The notes: generated by a model not told the origin, from the letters alone. 64,000 bases of DNA from an uncultured Saprospiraceae bacterium (GCA_938016265.1 CALLWB010000034.1:62001-126000); one strand, 5' to 3'; shown: positions 18,355-25,779, counted from the first letter of the stretch. Numbers and translations are program-made.

Positions 18355-19671
18355 ATGGTCAATGTATCTTTTAACCTAAGAGATAGGAACGTCAACAAAA
18401 AAGAAATAGAGCCAACCACACCAAACAAAGCAAAAGTTCTCAAAGAGACTCCGATTGTCATGATGGCGAACTATTCAAACAGTCAAGGAAAACTTCGTTT
18501 AAAGTATCCTACAAGATTGAAAATAGTACCAAAGGATTGGAAAACAACTAAAAAAAGAGCCAAAGCAACTAACGAATATAGAAGCCTTAACAAACAACTA
18601 GACGAACTGGAGGCAGCAGCAAAGCGAGTATTTAGAGATTTGCAAAGCGAAGGAACGATTCCAACACCAAACGATTACCGCGAAGCCTTAGATATTGCCC
18701 TTGGACGTAAGAACAAAGAAGAAAAAAAGATTGTTACTGTTGAATCCTTTATAGTAGACTACATTGAAGAGAACCTTACCCGTAAGAGCAAAAACACGAT
18801 CAAGACTTACAATACTACCCTAAGACAATTTAGAGCATACCAAAGCAACGAGAAACAAACCTATCTCTTTGAAAATTTAGATAAATCATTCTTTGAAGGA
18901 TTCCGAGACTATTTAGCTGGTAAGACCTATGCTACCAACTATATTGCTAAAACCTTTTCGATATTGCGCCACTTTATCAAAGAGGCTGACGATCTGGAGG
19001 ACGTTGATCTAAAAGTGAATCCGGCCTATCTAAAAAAATACGCTAAGATTAAAAGTGTAGAGGTTGACAGCATTTATCTTACTCCAGAAGATTTAGCAAC
19101 CATCTTTAACTATGACTTTAGTAAAAACAAAGGTTTGGAGTTTGTGAGAGACTTGTATTTGTTGCAATGCTATTCAGGCTTACGATATTCAGACCTACAT
19201 AAATATGATGCAAATAAGATTAAAGTCATTGAAGGCAATGATATGATTCCAGTACAAACCCAAAAGGGAAAAATCGAAGTTTGGATTCCCTTACACCCCG
19301 TATCAAAAAAAATAATAACTAAGTATACTGACACAAATGGAGTTGTTCAATTGCCTAGAGTTTACGCCAATGGTGTATTTAATCGCTATCTAAAAGACAT
19401 CGGTAAGGCTGTAGGATTCTATAACATCATTGATATAAAGAAAGAACGTGCCTTCAAACAAGAGATCGTGAAGTATGAAAAATGGGAACTCATAACCACC
19501 CATACAGCTCGAAGGACGTTAGTTACTAATTTACTGGATATGGGAATTGACCCCAGAACGATTGGAGCTATTACGGGACACAAGAAACTAGCTACTATCC
19601 AGAAGTATGACAAGCAGAAGACCGCCAAAAAGGCTGGTAAGGTTTACGACAATCCATTTTTTCAAGGGTAA
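18355..19671 (+). CDS. Tyrosine recombinase (integrase) of element A
   Basis: A 438-residue site-specific recombinase. It has an N-terminal arm-DNA-binding domain of the Bacteroidota type (about 5-75, with KLRLKYPTRLKIVPKDWKTT), a SAM-like core-binding domain (about 125-225), and the catalytic domain (about 240-425). The catalytic residues are all present: R277 (YSGLRYSDL), K304 (QTQKGK), H383 and R386 (THTARRT), H409 (TGHKK) and nucleophile Y418. It should cut the 21-bp tRNA-Leu att site for integration and excision. The gene lies next to attL and reads inwards, as is usual. The ATG at 18355 follows a palindromic leader. Confidence 0.93.
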   Translation: MVNVSFNLRDRNVNKKEIEPTTPNKAKVLKETPIVMMANYSNSQGKLRLKYPTRLKIVPKDWKTTKKRAKATNEYRSLNKQLDELEAAAKRVFRDLQSEGTIPTPNDYREALDIALGRKNKEEKKIVTVESFIVDYIEENLTRKSKNTIKTYNTTLRQFRAYQSNEKQTYLFENLDKSFFEGFRDYLAGKTYATNYIAKTFSILRHFIKEADDLEDVDLKVNPAYLKKYAKIKSVEVDSIYLTPEDLATIFNYDFSKNKGLEFVRDLYLLQCYSGLRYSDLHKYDANKIKVIEGNDMIPVQTQKGKIEVWIPLHPVSKKIITKYTDTNGVVQLPRVYANGVFNRYLKDIGKAVGFYNIIDIKKERAFKQEIVKYEKWELITTHTARRTLVTNLLDMGIDPRTIGAITGHKKLATIQKYDKQKTAKKAGKVYDNPFFQG

Positions 19672-19685
19672 AATAAAGATCAACA

Positions 19686-20891
19686 ATGAATCCAATCGAG
19701 ACGAATACAAGATACTTTGGTGCAATTACCAATGCTATCGCTACATTTAGGCATTCCTATATATGTGATACATGTTTGGCAGAAGATAAACACCCTCACC
19801 AATGTGATAAAAACATTGAGTACGGTAGTGAACGACAAATGAAAGTAAATGAGAGTTTAGATTTGCTTACCGGAGTTACACACGAAATACTTGATGTTGA
19901 CCGTAAAGCAAGGAGAATAAAAGATATACAAGAAGAAATAGAGGATAAGTTTAGGAATAATCAATATCTGTATCAAGGAAAAAATTACAAGCTAGATGAA
20001 CTATTTGAAGAAACAATAATAGAAGAAACCAATCCCCCCAATTGGGCGAGAAATATGAAGCCAATAGAGGGGCATAAGGTTGAACCTATCTACAGCAGTA
20101 AAATAACCCTTTTGCAAGGAATTGAGTATAGATACTTATATTTTAGTATTGATGCTGATTTAGCCTTGTGGTTCCGGTTAAGAGATCGACCAGAAACAAA
20201 GTATAAAGATATAGCAAAGGAGATGACAAACACAATTATTAAAACCTACCAAAGTAACGTTGATTCATTTAAATTTGAATATGTACGAGCATTCGATAAA
20301 AAAATGTCTGTAGAAACTGAACTTCAAGAGACAAAAGATTTTCTTAAAAATTCAAGCTATTACAACAAATTACTTATTGGCAGATATGCATTTATTGACG
20401 AGAATTTTGAGATAAGCCTAAATGATTATAAGTCAAAAGTGGAATTTGTCAATCTTCTTTTAAGTCATGAATATTGGAAGTTTGCAACAGACTTTGCAAA
20501 ACTGAAATACTATTACTTTCTTGAAAAGAAACTGGAAGATTTGAAAAATGGGAAACCAATATCTATGGATAAGAAGGCTTTAAAAGATAATCAGCATGTA
20601 ATTAATACTCCGATGCATCCAGATCATCTAATAGACGGAATGGAACTATACCGTGACACCTTATTAATACTTTTCAAGTTGATGTACGATGCAAAGATTT
20701 TTAATCCTAAAATTGGAAAAGAGAATTTGTATAAATGCATTTCAGGATTAACAGGCTTTAGTAACAATACAATTAAAAATGAATTCAATTTAGTACTAGG
20801 CAGAAAAATAAAAGAACAACAGTACGAGAAACTAAACACTAAATTAACGCTAATAATCAACAAGTTAGCTAAAGTTTTGAGAGAACCTTGA
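19686..20891 (+). CDS. Unknown 401-aa protein of element A
   Basis: I do not recognise this protein. It starts 14 bp after the integrase and is probably co-transcribed. Residues ~25-40 hold a possible zinc site (YICDTCLAEDKHPHQCDKN: CxxC followed by His and Cys). The rest looks mainly helical with many charged residues (for example SKVEFVNLLLSHEYWKFATD, KLKYYYFLEKKLEDLKNG) and ends in a basic segment. There is no signal peptide or membrane segment. Its place between integrase and excisionase suggests a role in the element's regulation or recombination. RteC-like regulators were considered, but the match is too weak to claim. Confidence 0.7.
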   Translation: MNPIETNTRYFGAITNAIATFRHSYICDTCLAEDKHPHQCDKNIEYGSERQMKVNESLDLLTGVTHEILDVDRKARRIKDIQEEIEDKFRNNQYLYQGKNYKLDELFEETIIEETNPPNWARNMKPIEGHKVEPIYSSKITLLQGIEYRYLYFSIDADLALWFRLRDRPETKYKDIAKEMTNTIIKTYQSNVDSFKFEYVRAFDKKMSVETELQETKDFLKNSSYYNKLLIGRYAFIDENFEISLNDYKSKVEFVNLLLSHEYWKFATDFAKLKYYYFLEKKLEDLKNGKPISMDKKALKDNQHVINTPMHPDHLIDGMELYRDTLLILFKLMYDAKIFNPKIGKENLYKCISGLTGFSNNTIKNEFNLVLGRKIKEQQYEKLNTKLTLIINKLAKVLREP

Positions 20892-20980
20892 TTTTCTGCA
20901 ACCTTACATGTAACCCCTAAACACCCTAAAACCATTATAGATTTGGACTAAGATTTTAAACCATATAAAAATTTTAGTCT

Positions 20981-21274
20981 ATGAACTTTGATAACTTATT
21001 CCAACAACTTGCAGAACGTGTTGCAGAAGTAGCAGCCCAAAAGACAGCCGAAAAGATAAAGGCTGAATTTGACCTTACCAAATCAGAACCAACCCTTCCA
21101 GAACTACTAACCAGAAAACAAGCAGCCGAGTTTTTAGGTATCTGCATTGCCACCCTTGACAATTGGGTTAATGCCGGAAAAATACACAAGCATAGAAACG
21201 GCAACTCCGTGCGTTTCAAACGGTCTGAATTACTAAGAGACTTCCAATCTATTGAGAAGTATCAAAGAGCGTAA
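20981..21274 (+). CDS. Helix-turn-helix excisionase-like protein
   Basis: A 97-residue protein. The first ~40 residues are an Ala/Glu-rich helix (LFQQLAERVAEVAAQKTAEK), typical of the small Bacteroidota MerR/HTH_17 proteins. A winged helix follows (about 45-90: TRKQAAEFLGICIATLDNWV, then GNSVRFKRSELL). Such proteins act as excisionases or regulators next to tyrosine integrases. It overlaps the upstream end of the next reading frame, so translation is probably coupled. Confidence 0.85.
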   Translation: MNFDNLFQQLAERVAEVAAQKTAEKIKAEFDLTKSEPTLPELLTRKQAAEFLGICIATLDNWVNAGKIHKHRNGNSVRFKRSELLRDFQSIEKYQRA

Positions 21275-22517
21275 GCAAGTGATTGACTTCGTTAAATTAA
21301 AAATACCTAAAGGTCAAATACCTACTGGTCATTCATTAGTTGAATTTGCCGGAAATAGAACTAGCAATGATGTTGTTATTTCTGAAAGGTTCAAAGTAAT
21401 CAACCGAGATGAATTTATTATCGAGCATAGAGAACATTACACCTATATTTCTTTATCCCTGCATTGCTTGTGGAACTTCGTTAACTACGACACTTGGACT
21501 AACTCTAATGATTTTGGTATTAGTCAACTGGGAGAATCAATAAACTGGCTAGTTCAATCCTTTAATATTGACCCAAAGAAAACCATTCCAATAAACATAG
21601 AATCTGGAGTGAATATAAGCCTGTCTAGGCCTGTTGTTCCCGTTCTTCGTAATCTTGCTATAGTCCAAAGCAATAAGCGACCTAGTACGCGTAAAAACTA
21701 TATAAAAGGGTATTTCTTGGAATACTCAATTGGCGCAACAAACCGATCATATGAGTACATCAAGTACTATTCAAAGGGAGGACAAAAAGGAATATCCAAC
21801 CATTTGCTTAGGTTCGAATGTAAGCTAATGAGAAGCGAGAAAATTAGAACGCATGGTATAAACTGTCTGGAGGATTTAACCAACCCACAAGTATGGATAA
21901 GCCTCCACAACCATCTTATGAAACGAGTAACCGACTTAGTGATCGTTGATCAGTTGGAACCATTCGAAGCAATGACCAAACCAGAACGGAAAAACTTCGA
22001 GAGAATGATCAATCCGGTTAACTGGCAAATAGGCAACAAATCTAAGCGATATAGGGAACGAGAAATGTTCTTTAAAACGCTTCAAAAGCACAACCTTGAT
22101 AAGTTAAAAAATGAAGTCGTTGACAAGGTAAATTCCAAGATTACTGAACTGCAAAAAACCGGAACCAAAGGTACATCCCCACTAGATAGAAAAACCGGAA
22201 CCAAAAGTACACCCCTCGAAAATGAAAAAACCAGAACCAAAAGTAACCTAAGTATAGTTACTTCTCATAGCGATCTTACCCCAAACCAACAGCAACGATT
22301 TGAAGCAAGAAAATGTGTCATTTGCTGCAAGGATATTTCAATGAGATCAGAGGACACTATCACTTGTTCCAAGCAATGCAGAAATAAGAAAAGTAACATC
22401 TACAACAACCCACGCAGAAAGATATTGAAGGAACTAAAAAACGGGACTAGGTATCTATTCCCACTAGACCAGATTATTGACCTTACGATATTAGAAAATC
22501 GAAAATTAAGACTATAA
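21252..22517 (+). CDS. Rep-like replication initiator with C-terminal zinc finger
   Basis: About 412-421 residues. The start is uncertain: a TTG at 21252 overlaps the upstream gene by 23 bp, and a GTG at 21279, just after that gene's stop, gives MIDFVKLKIPKG, which looks more natural. The body has the order of the Rep family found on Bacteroidota plasmids and filamentous-phage-like elements: EHYTYISLSLHCLWNFVNYD, NDFGISQL, INIESGVNIS, YIKYYSKGG (where relatives have IKIYDKG), NHLLRFECKLMRS. The C terminus (about 345-375) has a Cys finger, CVICCKDIS...TCSKQC. I infer that it replicates the excised circle, as in satellites and IMEs. The family call is from memory. Confidence 0.6.
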   Translation: MRSIKERKQVIDFVKLKIPKGQIPTGHSLVEFAGNRTSNDVVISERFKVINRDEFIIEHREHYTYISLSLHCLWNFVNYDTWTNSNDFGISQLGESINWLVQSFNIDPKKTIPINIESGVNISLSRPVVPVLRNLAIVQSNKRPSTRKNYIKGYFLEYSIGATNRSYEYIKYYSKGGQKGISNHLLRFECKLMRSEKIRTHGINCLEDLTNPQVWISLHNHLMKRVTDLVIVDQLEPFEAMTKPERKNFERMINPVNWQIGNKSKRYREREMFFKTLQKHNLDKLKNEVVDKVNSKITELQKTGTKGTSPLDRKTGTKSTPLENEKTRTKSNLSIVTSHSDLTPNQQQRFEARKCVICCKDISMRSEDTITCSKQCRNKKSNIYNNPRRKILKELKNGTRYLFPLDQIIDLTILENRKLRL

Positions 22518-22520
22518 ACA

Positions 22521-23156
22521 ATGGGTAGAGATTCCACCGGAGCAGTAACCAATGAAGCCGCTAGACGAATAGAATTATCTTACTTGATAAAAAACAACTT
22601 CCTTACAAAAGGACAAGCAAAGTACTTTACTTTAAGCTGGACTGGTGGTAGCAACATTGGTGTTGAGGGCTATTGGTTGGACAAAAGGAAAGAATTGATT
22701 CTTTATTACACCCATACAGACAGGCACGGAGAAAAAACGGAGTATCGTTATTCTGTGCCAATTGTTACGGTGCCTAGTAATTTAGGAATTGGAGAGGTGC
22801 CGTATATGCGTTGCCCAGTGTCCGGTAAACAATGCCGGATTTTATATTGTGCGTATGGTTCACACTTTTACAAATGTAGAGAAGCCTATCAAAACCGGAT
22901 ATATTATGTAGGTCAAAAAAGTGCAAAGTCTTTCTTACCTAGCGATAAATACTGGCAGTTGATAAGATCAACCCGATTTAAGGAACTCGAAAAACGACTA
23001 GATAAGAAGTATTCAAAGACTCACTATAATGGTAAATATACGGCATGGTTTCGCACATACTTAGACCTTAAAAATCGAATTTGGGAACTACAAATTGAAA
23101 AAGATATAGAGTTCGACAGGAAGATAAGATCAATGTATTCCAACTTTTGGAACTAG
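22521..23156 (+). CDS. Unknown Cys-containing 211-aa protein of element A
   Basis: It begins 3 bp after the Rep-like gene and must be co-transcribed with it. The protein contains ARRIELSYLIKNNFLTKGQA, LSWTGGSNIGVEGYWLD, VTVPSNLGIGEVPYMRCPVS and a Cys cluster CPVSGKQCRILYCAYGSHFYKC that could bind zinc. SREAYQ/CREAYQNRIYY-type proteins of this form recur on Bacteroidota mobile elements beside Rep-like genes, as far as I recall, without known function. A nucleic-acid-binding accessory to replication is the likeliest role. No membrane segment. Confidence 0.65.
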   Translation: MGRDSTGAVTNEAARRIELSYLIKNNFLTKGQAKYFTLSWTGGSNIGVEGYWLDKRKELILYYTHTDRHGEKTEYRYSVPIVTVPSNLGIGEVPYMRCPVSGKQCRILYCAYGSHFYKCREAYQNRIYYVGQKSAKSFLPSDKYWQLIRSTRFKELEKRLDKKYSKTHYNGKYTAWFRTYLDLKNRIWELQIEKDIEFDRKIRSMYSNFWN

Positions 23157-23215
23157 GAAAAAGCAGGTGTTCCTCTAGGGATTTAGGTTATTTTAATTCA
23201 AAACTAGGAAAAAGC
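23151..23215 (+). repeat. 14-bp direct repeat at cargo boundary
   Basis: AACTAGGAAAAAGC occurs at 23151-23164, where it contains the stop codon of the preceding gene, and again at 23202-23215. It separates the replication block from the independently promoted GTPase cargo. It may mark the junction at which cargo is exchanged. Confidence 0.5.
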
Positions 23216-23261
23216 TGTGTAAAGCTGTGAAGGATTCACTTTTCAAGAACATCTACGGAAA

Positions 23262-23293
23262 TTGCGTATACATTTATTTTTTTTATAAATTTG
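23262..23293 (+). promoter_or_regulatory. Consensus promoter of the GTPase cargo
   Basis: TTG (23262-23264), 21-nt spacer, TAAATTTG (23286-23293). This is an exact fit to the Bacteroidota sigma-ABfr consensus. Transcription should begin about 5-7 nt later, that is, 0-3 nt before the ATG at 23301, so the mRNA would be essentially leaderless. No Shine-Dalgarno is visible, in agreement. Confidence 0.75.
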
Positions 23294-23300
23294 CGTAATT

Positions 23301-24164
23301 ATGAATTTGATTGACTTTTTGTTTAAAAATAGAAACTGGAAAGAATTTAGAGACAACCTTTGGGAGAACATTCGAATTGTCCCAATAATTGCGGTTACAT
23401 TAGGATTGATTTCATTTTTCAAAGCATTCAACATCGTCCTCCTAACGGTTTATAGAGGAATTGGAATCATTCCCATAACGGGGTTAATAGTTATTTTATG
23501 TGTTTCGGCTTACTACTTATTTATTTCTTGGCCATCAAAGAGCACAAATACAACCAAGCTAGTTGGCAAAGAAATTCTTTTCAATCCTTCCGAAATCTTT
23601 TATCCAGAATTAACTAAAGTTGGAGTTACAGGATTAGGCTTCGTTGGAAAAACTACATTAGTAAATGGTTTAAAACAGAAACCTAATCCATTTAAAAGAA
23701 CTCAAATTTTAACCCTGCATATTACTACATCTGCAGAATATCCGTTGAAATATTTTGGAATCCTTGATGGAGAGGGCTCTAACTATTCACAACAATTTGA
23801 AGTAATAAACAATTCTGACATATTGATTATTCTCCTTGATCATAATGACCAAATTTCAGGTTACCAGAAACTTGACGAAGAAAGGCTACGAGAATCGTCC
23901 CAATATCAGATACAACTGAGAAATTCACTCAAACAGAAACAAAAGAAATTCGAAAGAATTCATATTCTCCTGAACAAAAGCGATCTTTGGTCTCAAATGA
24001 TTCCAAAAGAAAAGGCAACCTTAGAAGAGTGGTTTGTTGTTGAAGTAGAAAGGTGGAAAGGTTCTGGATTTGCCTCATATATAAGTTCAGACAAGAATCA
24101 TTCAAGTATTAATCAAAATAATTGTACTCTCATTCTTTCTAAATTAAGTACTAACAATGATTGA
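23301..24164 (+). CDS. Membrane-anchored TRAFAC-like GTPase (cargo)
   Basis: A 287-residue protein. Two hydrophobic segments (about 27-50 and 54-76) form a hairpin membrane anchor. A P-loop GTPase domain follows: G1 GLGFVGKT at 111-118, a G3-like DGEG at 156-159 after a beta-strand, and G4 NKSD at 225-228. NKxD makes guanine specificity likely. There is no translation-factor, Era, dynamin or Rab family signature that I can name, and G2 is unclear. It overlaps the partner gene by 8 bp, so the two are translationally coupled, and it has its own promoter. The position next to the replication module of an integrative element is where such elements carry accessory or anti-phage genes. A defence role is inference only. 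Confidence 0.7.
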   Translation: MNLIDFLFKNRNWKEFRDNLWENIRIVPIIAVTLGLISFFKAFNIVLLTVYRGIGIIPITGLIVILCVSAYYLFISWPSKSTNTTKLVGKEILFNPSEIFYPELTKVGVTGLGFVGKTTLVNGLKQKPNPFKRTQILTLHITTSAEYPLKYFGILDGEGSNYSQQFEVINNSDILIILLDHNDQISGYQKLDEERLRESSQYQIQLRNSLKQKQKKFERIHILLNKSDLWSQMIPKEKATLEEWFVVEVERWKGSGFASYISSDKNHSSINQNNCTLILSKLSTNND

Positions 24165-24660
24165 TTTACCTATTATTATAGATTCTCCTGAAATGGATTT
24201 TGTTATAGTTGGCCCAGTTTCCACGAATGCCGATGGCATTTTAGTTAGGAGTAAAAACTTAGACAATAGAATTCTTGCAAAATCAAGAATCCTTTATTCT
24301 GAAACAGATAGTAAATCATTTAAAAAGGATGAAATTTATGCACAAAAGATTGCAAAGATTACTCAAGAATTATCGACTGCTAAGTTTAAGTGGTTTGAAA
24401 TGGATTGGAATCCAAACAGATCAAGTTTAAATATTGAGGCAAGAGATTTTGAAATTCTATTTGGGTGGTATTTCCACAACTATGATGAAAGTAAATTTTT
24501 GGTGCGTCCAGTTGACAAAAGAGTAGCAAATAAGTTTGAAACAATAAAATACCAGATAATTCAAACTATTTTTCACAAAACGTATTCTCCTAAATTTAAA
24601 GATAATCATACCTTATGGCTTATGTCAGAGATCATATCTTTGCCTTTCTTAAGGTTTTAA
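24157..24660 (+). CDS. Partner protein of the membrane GTPase
   Basis: A 167-residue soluble protein that I do not recognise. It starts inside the end of the GTPase gene (8-bp overlap). It begins MIDLPIIIDSPEMDFVIVG and includes FKWFEMDWNPNRSSLNIEAR and FEILFGWYFHNYDESKFLV. The pattern suggests a mixed alpha/beta fold with an aromatic-rich middle. There is no signal, membrane segment or Cys motif. Tight coupling suggests it is a regulator, GAP/GEF-like partner or effector of the GTPase. Its last 4 bp overlap the convergent small gene. Confidence 0.6.
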   Translation: MIDLPIIIDSPEMDFVIVGPVSTNADGILVRSKNLDNRILAKSRILYSETDSKSFKKDEIYAQKIAKITQELSTAKFKWFEMDWNPNRSSLNIEARDFEILFGWYFHNYDESKFLVRPVDKRVANKFETIKYQIIQTIFHKTYSPKFKDNHTLWLMSEIISLPFLRF

Positions 24661-24887
24661 TTCTTCAAATGTGTATCCTTAACCCGATCATAAAACAACA
24701 CATCCGGCCTAGTAAACCCAAATTCCAAAAGTAGCTTCTCAATAGCAATCTTATTTAATTCCCCCTGCTTATATCGCTTCTTATAGGTTTTAACCCTATT
24801 GTACACCGTCTTATCCAATTCCTTAGAGGTAAGCCCGAAAATGTATTCTAAGGCTTCTAACTCGGTGTATTGCTTATTCGATTCCAT
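24657..24887 (-). CDS. Small putative regulator of the divergent switch
   Basis: A 76-residue protein with a charged helical sequence (TELEALEYIFGLTSKELDKT, NRVKTYKKRYKQGELNKIAI, EKLLLEFGF) that looks like a small helix-turn-helix protein; no family was recognised. It faces away from the next operon. The 135-bp gap between them carries two copies of GTACAAGTTGTAC placed over both promoters. This is the arrangement of an autoregulated repressor that also controls its neighbour. Repressor function is inferred from context. Confidence 0.6.
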   Translation of the reverse strand: MESNKQYTELEALEYIFGLTSKELDKTVYNRVKTYKKRYKQGELNKIAIEKLLLEFGFTRPDVLFYDRVKDTHLKN

Positions 24888-24922
24888 TCTTTTTTCTCAA
24901 AGTTAAGGCATTAATTCGAGTC

Positions 24923-24970
24923 GTACAAGTTGTACAAAAATAAACACACAAAACATTGTACAAGTTGTAC
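24923..24970. promoter_or_regulatory. Twin operators GTACAAGTTGTAC
   Basis: Two identical 13-bp near-palindromes at 24923-24935 and 24958-24970, starting 35 bp apart. A half-site TTTGTAC lies at 24988-24994. The second operator covers the -33 elements of both divergent promoters. The first covers the start region of the leftward one. Binding of a dimer to both would shut both genes. Confidence 0.75.
24935..24963 (-). promoter_or_regulatory. Leftward promoter of the small regulator
   Basis: On the minus strand: TTG (24963-24961), 18-nt spacer, TATTTTTG (24942-24935), which fits TTG-N17-23-TAnnTTTG. Transcription would start near 24930, about 40 nt before the ATG of the 76-residue protein, and within operator 1. 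Confidence 0.65.
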
Positions 24971-24986
24971 AAAAACATTATCTTTG
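24956..24986 (+). promoter_or_regulatory. Rightward promoter of the SH3-barrel gene
   Basis: TTG (24956-24958), 20-nt spacer, TATCTTTG (24979-24986): an exact consensus match. Its -33 end is inside operator 2 and the half-site is just downstream of the -7 box. The start would be near 24992, about 30 nt before the ATG. Confidence 0.75.
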
Positions 24987-25022
24987 ATTTGTACTTAATA
25001 GTAAACCAATAAACACTAACCA

Positions 25023-25382
25023 ATGTACTCAAAGACCATCCAAGCAAGAAAAGAAGTTCTAAAAAGAGCACACGCATTAAAGAACAAACTCAATCCCATT
25101 ACCAAGCAACATTACACCTTTGGAGAAGCCCAACGCCACGCATGGAAGGTACAACGGATTAAAGAGCAACTAAAGACCGGAACAACCTCTTTTGCATTCG
25201 TTAAGAAGTCAACAGGTCAATTGTCCAATCGAGTAGGAACCACCAACCTAAGAACGATACCAACGGACAAACACCCCAATGGAAGAGGTACTTCTAAAAA
25301 GATCAATCCTTTGGTTATCCGGTTTTTCGATTTAGATAAAAAGTCATGGCGTTCATTTAGTGCCGAAACCCTAGCAGCATGA
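25023..25382 (+). CDS. SH3-barrel (DUF2693-type) protein of element A
   Basis: A 119-residue protein. The basic N-terminal helix (MYSKTIQARKEVLKRAHALK) is followed by a small beta domain with the DUF2693-like pattern: TSFAFVKKSTGQLSNRVGTT, LRTIPTDKHPNG and INPLVIRFFDLDKKSWRSF. This family is a common passenger of Bacteroidota mobile elements. Function is unknown; it may bind nucleic acid or act against host factors. It is expressed from the operator-controlled promoter and overlaps the next small gene by ATGA (stop and start share bases). Confidence 0.7.
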   Translation: MYSKTIQARKEVLKRAHALKNKLNPITKQHYTFGEAQRHAWKVQRIKEQLKTGTTSFAFVKKSTGQLSNRVGTTNLRTIPTDKHPNGRGTSKKINPLVIRFFDLDKKSWRSFSAETLAA

Positions 25383-25543
25383 AAAAGAAGATCAAAAAAT
25401 TGGTCAACCGATTGGCGACCATGTACGACACCGATAAGAGCCACCAGCTAGAAGAACTCCTTCACATCGCAAAAGAGATACAGTACAACCACAAAGACAC
25501 GCAGCAGCGTTTAAAACAGATAAGGAGACTAACCAACAGATAA
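25379..25543 (+). CDS. 54-aa basic coiled protein of element A
   Basis: A short frame, coupled to the SH3-barrel gene by an ATGA overlap. It encodes MKKKIKKLVNRLATMYDTDK, then a helical part (QLEELLHIAKEIQYNHKD) and TQQRLKQIRRLTNR. The end, KDTQQRLKQIRRLT, recurs as KDTQHRLKEIRKLT in the decayed element at 30412-30459, so this frame is a real conserved gene. No function known. Confidence 0.65.
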   Translation: MKKKIKKLVNRLATMYDTDKSHQLEELLHIAKEIQYNHKDTQQRLKQIRRLTNR

Positions 25544-25569
25544 GATTAAAAGGCTAAGTGTTGGTTAAG

Positions 25570-25603
25570 CCCGTTACTAGGAATAGTTACGGGTTTTGTT
25601 TTT
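25570..25603 (+). terminator. Terminator after the 54-aa gene
   Basis: Stem CCCGTTACT / AGTTACGGG (one mismatch) with loop AGGAAT, followed by TTTTGTTTTT. It ends the SH3-barrel transcription unit and directly abuts the promoter of the hairpin RNA. Confidence 0.65.
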
Positions 25604-25632
25604 GAAGTTATACTTAAAATTGAGTATATTTG
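25602..25632 (+). promoter_or_regulatory. Consensus promoter of the hairpin RNA
   Basis: TTG (25602-25604), 20-nt spacer, TATATTTG (25625-25632). This exact consensus promoter has no gene directly behind it. The next 60 nt encode a perfect candidate hairpin with a U-rich end. Confidence 0.7.
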
Positions 25633-25636
25633 TAAT

Positions 25637-25698
25637 ACCACAACTTGCAGTGGAATTATTCCAAATTCGTTATCGCTGCAAATTGTGGTTTCTTTTTG
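25637..25698 (+). ncRNA. Short hairpin RNA near the right end of element A
   Basis: Five nt past the -7 box begins CCACAACTTGCAG, which pairs with CTGCAAATTGTGG (25676-25688), a 13-bp stem with one mismatch. The 25-nt loop contains GGAATTATTCC and CGTTATCG. The stem is followed by TTTCTTTTTG, so the transcript would be about 60 nt, nearly all hairpin. A copy with compensating stem change lies at 31187-31250. In the excised circle the RNA would be read towards the integrase. RNA status is inferred; a protein-binding palindrome is the alternative. Confidence 0.55.
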
Positions 25699-25703
25699 CA
25701 CGA

Positions 25704-25727
25704 AGTGACCCCCAAAGTGACCCCCAA
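25704..25727 (+). repeat. Right-end tandem 12-mer AGTGACCCCCAA x2
   Basis: Exact copy of the 24 bp at 18274-18297 in the same orientation. It lies between the hairpin and attR and is a likely arm-type recombinase or excisionase site. Confidence 0.75.
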
Positions 25728-25779
25728 TATTTTTTCCTAAACTATAAAAAACTAACAACTAGTAAGATATAAAAACTCA

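Noticed and set aside
25602-25698. Retron or group II intron RNA
   Set aside because: No reverse transcriptase beside it; the structure is a single hairpin.
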